From positions 1 through 52,007 of the forward strand of contig JBBRLR010000024.1 in NCBI GenBank assembly GCA_038231255.1: a stretch of 52,007 bases of DNA. The letters are read 5' to 3'. A program made the position numbers and the translations under genes. Positions 1 through 8,201 of this stretch are shown piece after piece; the stretch's first letter is position 1, and every line of letters begins with the position of its first letter. Below the pieces are notes generated by a model. It did not search any database. It was not told where the DNA came from and worked only from the letters and a program-made list of their open reading frames with translations. Source of the stretch: JALYUS01 sp038231255. Its GTDB lineage: Bacteria > Chloroflexota > Chloroflexia > Thermomicrobiales > JALYUS01.

Positions 1-21
1 AATGGGCGCTCGGTCGCGACG

Positions 22-1353
22 GTGCGGACGGCGCTGACGACTGCGGTGCCGGCGGCGGCGGAGCGGTTGCGCCAAATCCGGCCGCGCCGACCGAATGTCC
101 CGCGCGTTCCGCGCGGACGGATCCTGCTTTTCTTCTCGCTGCTCGGCCCCGGCATCGTCACGGCGAGCGCGGGCAACGACGCAGGCGGCATCGCCACCTA
201 CGCCAGCGCCGGGGCGCAGTACGGCTACGGCCTGATCTGGACGATGGTGCTGCTCATCCCCGCGCTCGCCATCGTGCAGGAGATGTGCGCGCGGATGGGC
301 GCGGTCACCGGCAAGGGGCTGACCGACCTGATCCGCGAGGAGTTCTCGCTGCGCTGGACGGCGTTCGTGATGCTCGTGCTGCTGATCGCGAACGGCGGCA
401 TCGTCGTTTCGGAGTTCACGGGGATCGCGGCGGCGTTCGAACTCTTCCATGTCTCGAAGTACATCAGCGTGCCGCTGATGGGGTTCGTCGTCTGGTATCT
501 GATCGCGAAGGGGTCGTACCGGCGGGTGGAGCGCGTCTTCCTTGGCATGGCGCTCCTGCTCCTCTCGTACCCCATCGCCGCCTTCCTCGCCCGGCCGGAT
601 TGGGGCGAGGTCGCGCACCAGACGGTCACGCCGCACATCCAGTTCAACGCCACGTACCTATTCGCCGTCGTGACGATCATCGGCACGACGATTAGCCCGT
701 ACATGCAGATGTATATCCAGTCTTCCGTCGCCGAGAAGGGCGTCAGCCCGCGTGACTACGCCGTAACGCGCGCCGATGTCTACATTGGTAGCGTCTTCGC
801 GAACCTCACCGCTATTCTGATCATCGTGGCGACAGGGGCGACACTCTTTGTCGCCGGGAAAACCGACATCACGAGCGCGGCGGACGCGGCGCAGGCGCTC
901 AAGCCGGTGGCGGGTTCGTTCGCGGGGATACTCTTCGGCGTCGGGCTGCTCGGCGCATCGCTGCTCGCGGCGGGCGTGCTGCCGCTCGCGACCGCGTATG
1001 GGCTGTCGGAGGCATTTGGCTTCGAGAAGGGTGTTGATCGTGGCTGGCGGGACGCGCCGGTCTTCCTCGGCATCTTCACCGGCCTGATCGCCGCCGGGGT
1101 GCTCGTGACGCTCATCCCCGGCCTGCCGCTCGTCAAGGTGCTGGTCATCACGCAACTGATGAACGCGCTCGCTCTGCCGTTCGTGCTCGTCTCTGTGCTG
1201 AAACTCGTCAACAATCGCGGCCTGATGGGGGAGTACCGCAACGGCGTCGCCTACAACATCGTCGCCTGGGTAACGACGATCATCGTCAGCATCCTTTCGA
1301 TGGCAATTCTCATCAACACCCTGCTCGGCTTCGTCGGCCTCGGCTTCGCGTAG
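22..1353 (+). CDS. Nramp (SLC11)-related metal ion transporter with altered metal-site motifs
   Basis: Probable proton-coupled divalent cation carrier of the inner membrane. The 443 residues hold about 11 hydrophobic helices. The Nramp helix-1 block is recognisable as GPGIVTASAGNDAGG (residues 42-56), but the usual DPGN reads DAGG. The helix-6 MPH motif reads SPY (225-227). Asp53 is kept, while the Asn and the metal-binding Met and His are lost, so the substrate may not be manganese or iron. The start used is a GTG at 22. The frame is open to the window edge, so the true start may lie upstream. Family is fairly sure; substrate is not. Confidence 0.85.
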   Translation: MRTALTTAVPAAAERLRQIRPRRPNVPRVPRGRILLFFSLLGPGIVTASAGNDAGGIATYASAGAQYGYGLIWTMVLLIPALAIVQEMCARMGAVTGKGLTDLIREEFSLRWTAFVMLVLLIANGGIVVSEFTGIAAAFELFHVSKYISVPLMGFVVWYLIAKGSYRRVERVFLGMALLLLSYPIAAFLARPDWGEVAHQTVTPHIQFNATYLFAVVTIIGTTISPYMQMYIQSSVAEKGVSPRDYAVTRADVYIGSVFANLTAILIIVATGATLFVAGKTDITSAADAAQALKPVAGSFAGILFGVGLLGASLLAAGVLPLATAYGLSEAFGFEKGVDRGWRDAPVFLGIFTGLIAAGVLVTLIPGLPLVKVLVITQLMNALALPFVLVSVLKLVNNRGLMGEYRNGVAYNIVAWVTTIIVSILSMAILINTLLGFVGLGFA

Positions 1354-1388
1354 CGTCTTCTTCACTGCGGAGACGAGGGGAGGATCAT

Positions 1389-2246
1389 ATGAGCGATGAA
1401 CGAGCGGTTGAGCAGGAGGCGGAGCGGCTGATTGCGGGCTTCGACGGCGAGGCGGCATTTCTTGCCCGCAACCTGGCGACCGGCGCGGAAATCGGGTATC
1501 GGCCCGGCGCGGTGATGCCGACGGCTTCGACGATCAAACTGCTCGTCCTCGCGGAACTCTACCGGCAGGCCGAGGTGAGGACCGTTCGCCTCGATGATGT
1601 GCTCGCGATTGAACCCGGCGACCGGCGCGGCGGCTCCGGCATCCTCAAAGACCTTTCGCCCGCTCTCGTTGCCACCATCCGCGACCACGCGATCCTGATG
1701 ACGGCGCTGTCGGACAATACCTCGACCGCCGTGCTCGTCCGGCTGCTCGGTTTGGAGCGCATTTTGCAATCGGCGCGTGAATGGGGGATGACGGAAACGA
1801 CCGCTACCTTCGGCTCCGGCGACATCCGCGCCTACGCGACGAGCACGCCGCGCGACATCGTGCGGCTCCTGACGCTGATCGCGACCGACGACATCATCTC
1901 GCCCGCCGCCTGCGCCGCGATGCGCGACATCCTCACCACGCAGCAATATCACGATCAGATCGCCCGCTACTTGCCGTTCAACCCCTATGCCCGCACCGGC
2001 TACGAGCATCCGGGGCCAGTGATTGTCCGCAGCAAGAGCGGCTTTTCCGGCCCAAGCGGCGTGCGCGTGGACGCAGGGATCGTGGAGATGCCGAATGATG
2101 CGCGCTATGTCCTTTGTGTGATGACCGCAGGCAGCAGCGACCACCTCTACCGACCGGAGCATGACGGCGCGATGTTGAACGGCCGCATCTCCCGCCTCAT
2201 CTTCGATGCGTGGTGGCCGTCGGGCGTCCCAATACCAACCGAGTAG
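1389..2246 (+). CDS. Class A beta-lactamase-fold serine hydrolase without the deacylating Glu
   Basis: Penicillin-recognising serine enzyme fold, 285 residues. The nucleophile motif STIK is at 47-50, SDN at 108-110 and KSG at 216-218, in the order and spacing of class A beta-lactamases. The omega loop between SDN and the STPRD helix (152-156) is short and has no ExxLN, so the general base that hydrolyses the acyl-enzyme is not visible. No signal peptide is present, which suggests a cytoplasmic location. The ATG has a strong ribosome site (AGGGGAGG) and starts 35 bp after the transporter, so the two may be co-transcribed. It is probably not a working beta-lactamase; a peptidase- or esterase-like role is possible. 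Confidence 0.85.
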   Translation: MSDERAVEQEAERLIAGFDGEAAFLARNLATGAEIGYRPGAVMPTASTIKLLVLAELYRQAEVRTVRLDDVLAIEPGDRRGGSGILKDLSPALVATIRDHAILMTALSDNTSTAVLVRLLGLERILQSAREWGMTETTATFGSGDIRAYATSTPRDIVRLLTLIATDDIISPAACAAMRDILTTQQYHDQIARYLPFNPYARTGYEHPGPVIVRSKSGFSGPSGVRVDAGIVEMPNDARYVLCVMTAGSSDHLYRPEHDGAMLNGRISRLIFDAWWPSGVPIPTE

Positions 2247-2323
2247 GGGCGCGATAGTTGGTAGAGAGTCACGGGAAATCTTTCTCGCGATGCTACGACG
2301 AGAAACTCTTGGAGGAAGGCGCA

Positions 2324-2611
2324 ATGGCTGAAGGAAAGGCATTCACGACCGAAGAGGCGAAACGGGTCGGCGATCAACTGCATATTGACTGGAAGCAGGT
2401 TGATCTCGAAGAGTTTCGTATGGGGATGGCGGTCGAACTGGAGCACGGGACGAACGACCCGAAAACGGATGTAACGCACGACGATCCGCTGCTGACCGGC
2501 AAGATCGCATGGGCGCACATCAACGAATTCGCGGACTATTACACGCGACTTGAGAAGATGGAAGGCGAGGCGGAGCAATACTGGGCAGCACGCAAGCGAG
2601 GTAAGGCCTGA
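2324..2611 (+). CDS. DUF5661 family protein
   Basis: Small soluble acidic protein of 95 residues matching the DUF5661 pattern: FTTEEAKRVGDQL near the N-terminus, then EEFRMGM, ELEHG, a DPLLTGKIAWAHINEF block and a C-terminal YYTRLEKME helix. No enzyme motif is visible and the function is unknown. I chose the ATG at 2324 because GGAGGAAGG precedes it; an in-frame start at 2258 would add 22 residues unlike the family. It follows the beta-lactamase-like gene on the same strand. Confidence 0.8.
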   Translation: MAEGKAFTTEEAKRVGDQLHIDWKQVDLEEFRMGMAVELEHGTNDPKTDVTHDDPLLTGKIAWAHINEFADYYTRLEKMEGEAEQYWAARKRGKA

Positions 2612-2650
2612 ACTGCTCCGTCATTCGCGCTAAGTCCGCCGATCTATGCA

Positions 2651-3610
2651 TTATGTCCCGGCGAGCGCGTTCACGATGGGCGCTACCACTTCCATATCGT
2701 CGGCGGAGATGACGTAGTACGAAAAGCCGTACTGTTCACGCCGCGCTTGCATCTGCTCGACAATTCGATCCACGGAGCCGATCAGTTCCGAGGGCATCGC
2801 GAGTACGTCGTCAACGGTGATGCCGCTCCATTCGCGCGCCTCAATAGATTGCTCCGTCGCGCGTCGGTGATCGTCGGCGATGACGACGTTCGGGACGAGG
2901 CTCAGTTCGATGGCGGCGAAACGGTCGCCCGCCGCCTCGCGGATCCAGCCGAGTTGGCGTTCGACCGCCGCCGCGAGGCGCGGTGCCGGGTCGCGCGAAA
3001 GGACGCCGTTCGCCGTGGAAGTCGTCAGGATGCCGATGATGTCCGCTTCGCGCGCCGCGATCGAGAGCATCCGCTTGCCGCCCGCGCCGACGAGGAGCGG
3101 CGGATGCGGCCGCTGCACCGGCTTGGGGAAACTGTCGAAGTCGGTCAACTGATAGTGCGCGCCGGTGAAGGTGAGCGGTGCATCGGCGAACAGCCCCTTG
3201 AGGACGGTCAGCGATTCCGCGAAACGATCCACGCGCACGCCGGGCGGGTCGAAGGCGATGCCGGCCTGATCGTATTCGGCCTTGAGGAACCCCGTGCCGA
3301 TCCCCAACTCGAAGCGCCCGCCGGAAAGGAGATCGAGCGTCGCCACCTCCTTCGCGAGCATGACAGGCGGGCGATAATCGTTCGCGACGACGAGCGTGCC
3401 GATCCGCAATCTCTCCGTCACCGCCGCGACCGTCGCGAGCGCGGCGAAGGGCGCCAGTTGATGCCCGAACGGCGGCGCGACGAAGTGATCGCGGATCAGA
3501 AAAGTCGCGTAGCCCATCTCCTCCGCCGCGCGGGCCGTGCCGATCAGCCCCTCCCGCGTGCCAATGTGCTCGCCCAATACCCCGAAACGGAACGGTCGTT
3601 GGTGTGCCAA
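2651..3610 (-). CDS. LLM-class F420/flavin-dependent oxidoreductase
   Basis: Luciferase-like monooxygenase-fold oxidoreductase, 319 residues. It fits the F420-dependent subgroup: FRFGVLGEHIGTREGLI at the start, RIGTLVVANDYRPPVMLAKE, then the GGRFELGIGTGF signature near residue 100 and PPLLVGAGGKRM. Family members transfer hydride from F420H2 or reduced flavin; the substrate cannot be read from sequence. Translation appears to begin at a TTG preceded by AGAGGAG at good spacing. It is transcribed away from the HD-hydrolase gene across a 0.3 kb gap. Confidence 0.85.
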   Translation of the reverse strand: MAHQRPFRFGVLGEHIGTREGLIGTARAAEEMGYATFLIRDHFVAPPFGHQLAPFAALATVAAVTERLRIGTLVVANDYRPPVMLAKEVATLDLLSGGRFELGIGTGFLKAEYDQAGIAFDPPGVRVDRFAESLTVLKGLFADAPLTFTGAHYQLTDFDSFPKPVQRPHPPLLVGAGGKRMLSIAAREADIIGILTTSTANGVLSRDPAPRLAAAVERQLGWIREAAGDRFAAIELSLVPNVVIADDHRRATEQSIEAREWSGITVDDVLAMPSELIGSVDRIVEQMQARREQYGFSYYVISADDMEVVAPIVNALAGT

Positions 3611-3682
3611 GATCGTGCTCCTCTTATGAATGGGCGCGTGGGCTTTCCAGCCTTCGACAGACTTCCACGTCTCCTCCTACCA

Positions 3683-3835
3683 TACAGGGGCATATGGGCA
3701 TGATCTATCCGATTCTTGCGGGTGAAGTCTCGTGGCCGTTCAGATGCGGGCGTACGGCTATATGCCCCTACCGATTGCTGACCGCTGGCTGCGGACGGTT
3801 GCCCGACTGTCAGCAGCCAGCGTGCGGATATGACG
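3683..3835. repeat. Intergenic inverted repeats between divergent genes
   Basis: The gap 3611-3922 carries two separate inverted repeats. AGGGGCATAT (3686-3695) pairs with ATATGCCCCT (3760-3769). A second 10-base pair, CGCTGGCTGC with GCAGCCAGCG, lies at about 3785-3825. The arms are too far apart for ordinary terminators. They look like further members of the palindromic elements scattered through the window. Just before them, near 3640, is a degenerate GGCTTTCCAGCC copy of the 5.3 kb repeat. Confidence 0.6.
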
Positions 3836-3922
3836 AGGAGCGGTCGGTACTGGCGCGCTGCCATCTTTCCCGGTATCGTACGGTGCGTGACTGCCGTCGT
3901 TGCCTTGTGTCGGGAGCATATT

Positions 3923-5233
3923 GTGGGAGAGCGTTGGGAGACGATCACGACGATCCGGGACGGGCTGTACGACCGCATCCCGCTCAATGCGCCGGAGTCC
4001 GCGCTGATGGCGACGGAGGCGTTTCTGCGGCTGGATCGCATCCAGCAGTTGGGGTTCGTTTCGCGCGTCTGGCCGGGGGCGAAGCATACACGCTTCGAGC
4101 ACTCGCTCGGCGTCATGCACCTGATGCGGCAAGGGATTTCCCAATTGCGGCGACCCGACGGCCCGGTCGCGCTCAGCGATGAGGACGCGCACACGGCAAC
4201 CGCGACGGCACTCCTGCACGACATCGGCCACTATCCTTTTTCGCACGCCATCGAGGAACTCGGCCCGCCGATCTTGAAGCACGAGCAGGTCGGGCGGCGG
4301 ATCATCCTCGGCGCGGAAGTTTCGGATGTGCTGGAACGCATCTGGGGTGTTGATCCTCGGCGCGTTGCCGATTTTATAGATCCGCCGGGGCCACCCAAAA
4401 CGCCGCAAGACGCCTTGATTCGCGGCCTCCTTTCCGGCGCATTAGACATGGACAAACTCGACTACCTGCCGCGCGATGCCCGCGCCTGCAATGTGCCGTA
4501 TGGTCGCGTGGACACCCCCCGGTTGCTCGACGCGCTCTGCGTGCGTGAGGTGAACGGCACGCCGCGCATCGTCGTGGACGACAAGGGGATCAGCCCCCTG
4601 CACTCGCTGATTAATGCGCGGCAGGAGATGTTCGACAATGTCTACTGGCACCACACGAACCGCGCCTGCATGGCGATGCTCCTGCGCGCCGTACAGGAGG
4701 CAATGGATGTGGGCGTGATCGCGCCGGAGGATCTGACAACGCACGACGACGCCTCACTCCTCGCCTTCCTCAGCCAGCCGGAGATGCCGGATGCGACCCA
4801 GCGTCTCGTCGCCGCCCTCCGCTCCCGCCGCATCCACAAGCGGGCGGTGGAGGTTTCGGCGCGGGCGGGCGACCTGTTCCAACGACTCGGCGCACTGTAT
4901 TACCGCCCGCGCGACCGCCGCGCCGCCGAGATCACGCTCGCCGAGATGGCGGCGCACATGACGGGTATCGAAGTCCACGACAGCGACGTGCTGATTGACA
5001 TCCCAAAGCCGGAGAAGTGGTCCGCCGATGTCTGGGTGGAGTTCGACCGCCCGCCGATCGGCTTCGCGCCGCTGATGCCGTGGCACGAGGTCGTCGGCGC
5101 GCAAACCGACGATTTCCGCCGCTACGAGGAGCACCGGCGCCTGATCCGCATCGTCGCCACCGAGCCGCTGCGCGACGTACTGCATCGCGAGTGGGCGAAC
5201 CTCGTCCTGCCGCTGCTCGGTGGCGTCCTTTGA
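3923..5233 (+). CDS. HD-domain phosphohydrolase, dGTPase/SAMHD1-like
   Basis: Metal-dependent phosphohydrolase of 436 residues. The N-terminal half holds the metal-binding series HTRFEHSLGVMH (His60), LLHDIGHYPFSH (His99-Asp100) and LDMDKLDYLPRD (Asp176), as in dNTP triphosphohydrolases. The C-terminal half resembles the regulatory part of SAMHD1-like proteins. It may hydrolyse dNTPs, though relatives include uncharacterised nucleotidases. I prefer the GTG at 3923, with GGGAG in front; an in-frame ATG at 3830 would add a tail encoded by the intergenic repeats. Confidence 0.85.
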   Translation: MGERWETITTIRDGLYDRIPLNAPESALMATEAFLRLDRIQQLGFVSRVWPGAKHTRFEHSLGVMHLMRQGISQLRRPDGPVALSDEDAHTATATALLHDIGHYPFSHAIEELGPPILKHEQVGRRIILGAEVSDVLERIWGVDPRRVADFIDPPGPPKTPQDALIRGLLSGALDMDKLDYLPRDARACNVPYGRVDTPRLLDALCVREVNGTPRIVVDDKGISPLHSLINARQEMFDNVYWHHTNRACMAMLLRAVQEAMDVGVIAPEDLTTHDDASLLAFLSQPEMPDATQRLVAALRSRRIHKRAVEVSARAGDLFQRLGALYYRPRDRRAAEITLAEMAAHMTGIEVHDSDVLIDIPKPEKWSADVWVEFDRPPIGFAPLMPWHEVVGAQTDDFRRYEEHRRLIRIVATEPLRDVLHREWANLVLPLLGGVL

Positions 5234-5237
5234 ATGA

Positions 5238-5332
5238 GTGGCGTAGGCTTTCAGCCGGCGTCCCTGCATCACTCTCGCAGGCTGGAAAGCCCGCGCTACC
5301 GGGGTGGGACGCAGGCTGAAAGCCTACGCCAC
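5238..5332. repeat. GTAGCGTAGGC-type inverted repeat element
   Basis: Two 27-base arms (5238-5264 and 5306-5332) are reverse complements with one mismatch. The outer 19 bases, GTGGCGTAGGCTTTCAGCC and its complement, match perfectly. A third degenerate copy (GCAGGCTGGAAAGCCC) lies between them. The element starts 5 bp after the HD-gene stop and ends 30 bp before the next start codon. Related cores occur near 13323, 35108 and 51980. Confidence 0.9.
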
Positions 5333-5362
5333 CGGGAATTCGCCCTGCTAGCGGAGATAGAG

Positions 5363-5962
5363 ATGACAGTCATCGAGGACGGACAGCAGTACGAAGGCGA
5401 AACGTTCGCGGCGCTCGTCGCACCGGGGCAGGCATTCACTCGCGCTGATTTCGCCGCCTGCCACTTCGACCGCTGCATCTTCACGGAAAGTGTCTTTTCG
5501 CACTGCTCGTTCACGGATTGCCGGTTCACGGGGTGCGATCTCAGCCTCGCGCGCGTGCCAGGCAGCCGCTTCACCGATGTCCGGTTCGCCGCGTCCAAGT
5601 TGCTCGGCGTGGACTGGACGAAGGCAGGGGATGCGGTGATCTCCAAACTCTTCCTGTCGGTCCATTTCGACGATTGTCTGCTCAACTACGCGACCTTCTT
5701 CGGCCTGACACTGCGCCGGGGCCGGTTCGTGGGCTGTGTCGCGCACGAGGTGGATTTCCGCGAGGCCGACCTAACGGAGACGACCTGCACCCGGACGGAC
5801 TTCACCGACAGCAAGTTCCACCACACGAACCTTACCAGAGCCGACTTCCGACGGGCGACGAACTACGCGATTAACCCGGCCACGAACACCGTTGCCAAAG
5901 CGCGCTTCTCGCTCCCGGAAGCGGTGGCGCTCCTCAGCGGCTTCGACATCGTGATCGAGTAG
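5363..5962 (+). CDS. Pentapeptide-repeat protein, Qnr/McbG-like
   Basis: Right-handed quadrilateral beta-helix protein of 199 residues, built from consecutive A(D/N)LxF-type pentapeptides such as FTRAD FAACH FDRCI FTESV. The helix is broken near residue 75 by a non-repeat loop around VDWTKAGDAV. It ends in ARFSLPEAVALLSGFDIVIE, a tail typical of Qnr-like stand-alone pentapeptide proteins. Some of these bind DNA gyrase and protect it; that role here is inference. I chose the ATG at 5363 because the upstream in-frame region is the repeat element. Confidence 0.85.
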   Translation: MTVIEDGQQYEGETFAALVAPGQAFTRADFAACHFDRCIFTESVFSHCSFTDCRFTGCDLSLARVPGSRFTDVRFAASKLLGVDWTKAGDAVISKLFLSVHFDDCLLNYATFFGLTLRRGRFVGCVAHEVDFREADLTETTCTRTDFTDSKFHHTNLTRADFRRATNYAINPATNTVAKARFSLPEAVALLSGFDIVIE

Positions 5963-5984
5963 GTCGCCTGCTTTGGCTTCGTAC

Positions 5985-6004
5985 TTCATCAGCCTTCATC
6001 AGCC
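5985..6004. repeat. Two-copy direct repeat TTCATCAGCC
   Basis: The 10-mer TTCATCAGCC occurs twice in tandem (5985-5994 and 5995-6004), just after the pentapeptide gene. The rest of the 187-base gap to 6149 shows no clear terminator or promoter. Confidence 0.7.
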
Positions 6005-6149
6005 TCCGCCGTTATGATGCGAACGTGAGTATCCATGTCCATTTCGCAGCAGTCAGACAGCAATACTGGCACGCAATGTGCACGGGCCAAATGAACGGGA
6101 GTTTGTCGCGCCTTTTTTTGGAGCGCCTTTGGGAAGGGATACAAAAACT

Positions 6150-6674
6150 ATGACCGTGATCAATGCGCGTACGCTCATCGGTCGTGCTGTCGTCAGTGTG
6201 GCGGATGGCGAGAAGGTGGGGACGATCTCCAACCTTCAATTCGACCTCGCCCAACGCATGGTGCTCGGCCTGCTGATCGGTGGCGATGGCGGCGTCTTCA
6301 ACCGGGAAAAGCCCTCCGCCATCCCCTTCAATCAGGTGCATACCTTTGGCCGGGATGCCGTGACGATTCGGGACAAGAGCGGCATCGCGGTCGCGGATGG
6401 CGCACCGCACAGCACGACCGCGACGCTCGACACCATCAAGAAGCGTGTTGTGACGACCGGCGGTGAGGTGATCGGCGATGGCGACGATCTCGCCTTCGAT
6501 GATGCGTCCGGCGCGATCACCGCGCTCCAACTCGCCCCACACGGCGGCTTCCTCGGCATCGGCGCGACGACGCACATCCTGCCGATGGAGGAGATCGTGG
6601 AGTTTGGCCGCGATGTCATCACCGTCCACAACACCGCCCTCGCGCGGGTGCGGCCGGAAGCAGGTACGCAGTAG
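6150..6674 (+). CDS. Tandem PRC-barrel domain protein
   Basis: 174-residue soluble protein with two PRC-barrel-type halves. The first runs from INARTLIGRAVVSVADGEKVGTI and the second from KRVVTTGGEVIGDGDDLAF, each ending in a short IPFNQV- or LPMEEI-like strand. PRC barrels bind protein or RNA partners, as in RimM, or form photosynthetic H subunits. The two-barrel soluble form is common in Chloroflexota and cyanobacteria, where its role is unclear. The start at 6150 follows GGGAAGGG; its TAG stop falls in the first AGTAG repeat unit. Confidence 0.8.
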   Translation: MTVINARTLIGRAVVSVADGEKVGTISNLQFDLAQRMVLGLLIGGDGGVFNREKPSAIPFNQVHTFGRDAVTIRDKSGIAVADGAPHSTTATLDTIKKRVVTTGGEVIGDGDDLAFDDASGAITALQLAPHGGFLGIGATTHILPMEEIVEFGRDVITVHNTALARVRPEAGTQ

Positions 6675-6798
6675 GCAGTAGTCCGTAGTAAGAATAGGAT
6701 AGGACACGCAGTAATCTCGGCAGGTTGTGCGTTGGTGGTTCGCGCGCGCACCGAGTAGAATCACTGCTATTGACTACCGCCTACCGCCTACCGCCTAC
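6662..6798. repeat. Intercistronic inverted heptamer array (TACCGCC / AGTAG type)
   Basis: The gap holds GCAGTAG-like units on the left (6669-6692) and three perfect tandem TACCGCC heptamers on the right (6775-6781, 6782-6788, 6789-6795). The two sides are imperfect reverse complements. The left array supplies the TAG stop of the PRC-barrel gene. The right array ends just before the GGGAG ribosome site of the next gene. Confidence 0.85.
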
Positions 6799-6808
6799 GG
6801 GAGCGAAA

Positions 6809-7279
6809 ATGTCTGAAGATCACGCATCCTCATCGAATGGCGCCGAGCCGACGAGCGCGCTGACGCAGCAGCAGTTCATCTTTCTCAGCGAACTGCGCTC
6901 CTACGTCCGCGAGGAGGCGGGATGGATTCGCACGCTCACCGACGCGATCCAGCGCGGGGTGGGGGGCGAGGAGACGGCGACGGAAGTGGGCCGCGCCGTC
7001 GCCGATGTCAGCGCGCCCTACCGCGCCGAAATCGCCCGCATGCGCGCGCTTGAGGTACCGGAGGGATGCGAGGCGGTCGGCACGGCCCTCGACACCGAGA
7101 CCGACCGAGCGGAAGACTATCTCGCCGCGCTCGCCCGCTGGACGGCGGCGGGGCAGGTCGGCATCTCGCTCCTGCGCGACAACGCCGGGGAAGAGGTCCA
7201 TCAAGCCCTCGAACGGTTCCTCAACGCCCGCGACGCCTTCGAGCGAGCCTATACCGAGGCCGCTCGCCTTCTCGAATAA
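6809..7279 (+). CDS. Hypothetical helical protein
   Basis: 156-residue acidic, mostly helical soluble protein with no family I recognise. Heptad-like segments (QQQFIFLSELRSYVREEAGW, then AALARWTAAGQVGISLLRDN) suggest a helical bundle. It has no signal peptide or catalytic motif. The ATG at 6809 follows GGGAG. It converges on the membrane-protein gene at 7300 with 20 bp between stop codons. Confidence 0.65.
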   Translation: MSEDHASSSNGAEPTSALTQQQFIFLSELRSYVREEAGWIRTLTDAIQRGVGGEETATEVGRAVADVSAPYRAEIARMRALEVPEGCEAVGTALDTETDRAEDYLAALARWTAAGQVGISLLRDNAGEEVHQALERFLNARDAFERAYTEAARLLE

Positions 7280-7299
7280 GGGGAATCTGAACCGCCACT

Positions 7300-7749
7300 T
7301 TAGCGTCTTGATCGGCCTGTCGCACGGGCGTTGGCGAATACGCCGGGGCCAATGAGCGCAAGGATGAAGAAGGGGAGGCCGAGGAGGTTGCGGACGGTCG
7401 GACGCGCGCTTTCCGGGGCGAACCGCGCGAGATAGATCACCGGGATCGCGCAGGCGCACATCAGCGCGCCGAAGCCGAAGCGCGTCAAGATCGTGCGCCG
7501 ATCCGCCGCAAAGCCCCAGACCATCGCCGCAATGAGTACCGGCACCGTCGCCAGCGTCCCAAAAAAGACATATCCGCTCGGCTTCGTGATCTGCACGAGC
7601 AGCAGATGCGCGATCCCGAAAAGGGTGACGAAACCGCAGAACGAAGCAATGAGCAATGCGCAATGCGCAATGAGTGACGTACGACGGGAATGTGCCTTGC
7701 CACCGTCCGATGATGTGCCGTGCGGGGCTTTTTGCTGTACTTCAAGCAT
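7300..7749 (-). CDS. Small four-helix membrane protein, N-terminus partly repeat-derived
   Basis: 149 residues with four predicted membrane helices: about 26-46 (LIAHCALLIASFCGFVTLFG), 58-75, 87-105 and 117-135. The family is unrecognised. The start at 7749 has a clear AAGGAG six bases upstream. The first helix begins inside the GCAATGA heptamer array, which is translated as SLIAHCALLIAS, so the repeat contributes coding sequence. It follows the GlsB-like gene on the same strand. Confidence 0.65.
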   Translation of the reverse strand: MLEVQQKAPHGTSSDGGKAHSRRTSLIAHCALLIASFCGFVTLFGIAHLLLVQITKPSGYVFFGTLATVPVLIAAMVWGFAADRRTILTRFGFGALMCACAIPVIYLARFAPESARPTVRNLLGLPFFILALIGPGVFANARATGRSRR

Positions 7750-7793
7750 CGTTATCTCCTTCATCCATTGCTCATCGCTCATTGCTCATTGCT
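7646..7793. repeat. GCAATGA/TCATTGC heptamer inverted array overlapping two genes
   Basis: Four tandem heptamers (GCAATGA, GCAATGC, GCAATGC, GCAATGA; 7646-7673) face four inverted ones (CATTGCT, CATCGCT, CATTGCT, CATTGCT; 7766-7793). On the minus strand the right-hand set encodes the last residues and TGA stop of the GlsB-like gene. The left-hand set is read as part of the first helix of the next gene. The ribosome site of that next gene lies between the arrays. Confidence 0.9.
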
Positions 7794-8179
7794 TCCCCAT
7801 CTTTCGTCACTTCGCGGGCGGTGGAGTCCACGATGCGCGGCGGGGTATGGGGGAGCGGCGGTTCGTCGTCCGGTAGAGCATTGCGGTGCAGGAGGCGGTC
7901 GAAACCCTGCCCGATGTATAGCACGAGCAGTGCACCCAGCAAGGAGATCGCGAAGGCAACCGCGACATTGATCTCGCCGCTGTAGAACCGCCCGACAATG
8001 AAGTTCCCGACAATCGCGCCGATGCCGCCGACGAGGAGGTTGCCGAAGCAGCCGAAGCCGAAACAGCCCATCCCCTGCGGTCGTGCGATGAATGCCGCCG
8101 CCAGGCCGGAAGCAAAGGCGAGAAAAAGCCAGGTCGCCCAATCTCCGGCCCCATACGCGACAGCGAACGACGTTTGCAT
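7772..8179 (-). CDS. GlsB/YeaQ/YmgE family membrane protein
   Basis: 135-residue membrane protein with three hydrophobic segments and the transglycosylase-associated family pattern: GLAAAFIARPQGMGCFG, then FGNLLVGGIGAIVGNFI and a final LLGALLVLYIGQ helix. Relatives are small stress-induced inner-membrane proteins of unknown mechanism. The family usually ends near residue 100; here a polar tail continues and its last residues (GEAMSNER) come from the heptamer array. The ribosome site is weak. Confidence 0.8.
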   Translation of the reverse strand: MQTSFAVAYGAGDWATWLFLAFASGLAAAFIARPQGMGCFGFGCFGNLLVGGIGAIVGNFIVGRFYSGEINVAVAFAISLLGALLVLYIGQGFDRLLHRNALPDDEPPLPHTPPRIVDSTAREVTKDGEAMSNER

Positions 8180-8201
8180 CGAGCGTATAACCCGTTCCCG
8201 C

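Noticed and set aside
6105..6130. Terminator at a T-rich stretch near GCGCC/GGAGCGCC
   Set aside because: The T run lies inside the possible loop, not after the stem, and no gene ends close by.
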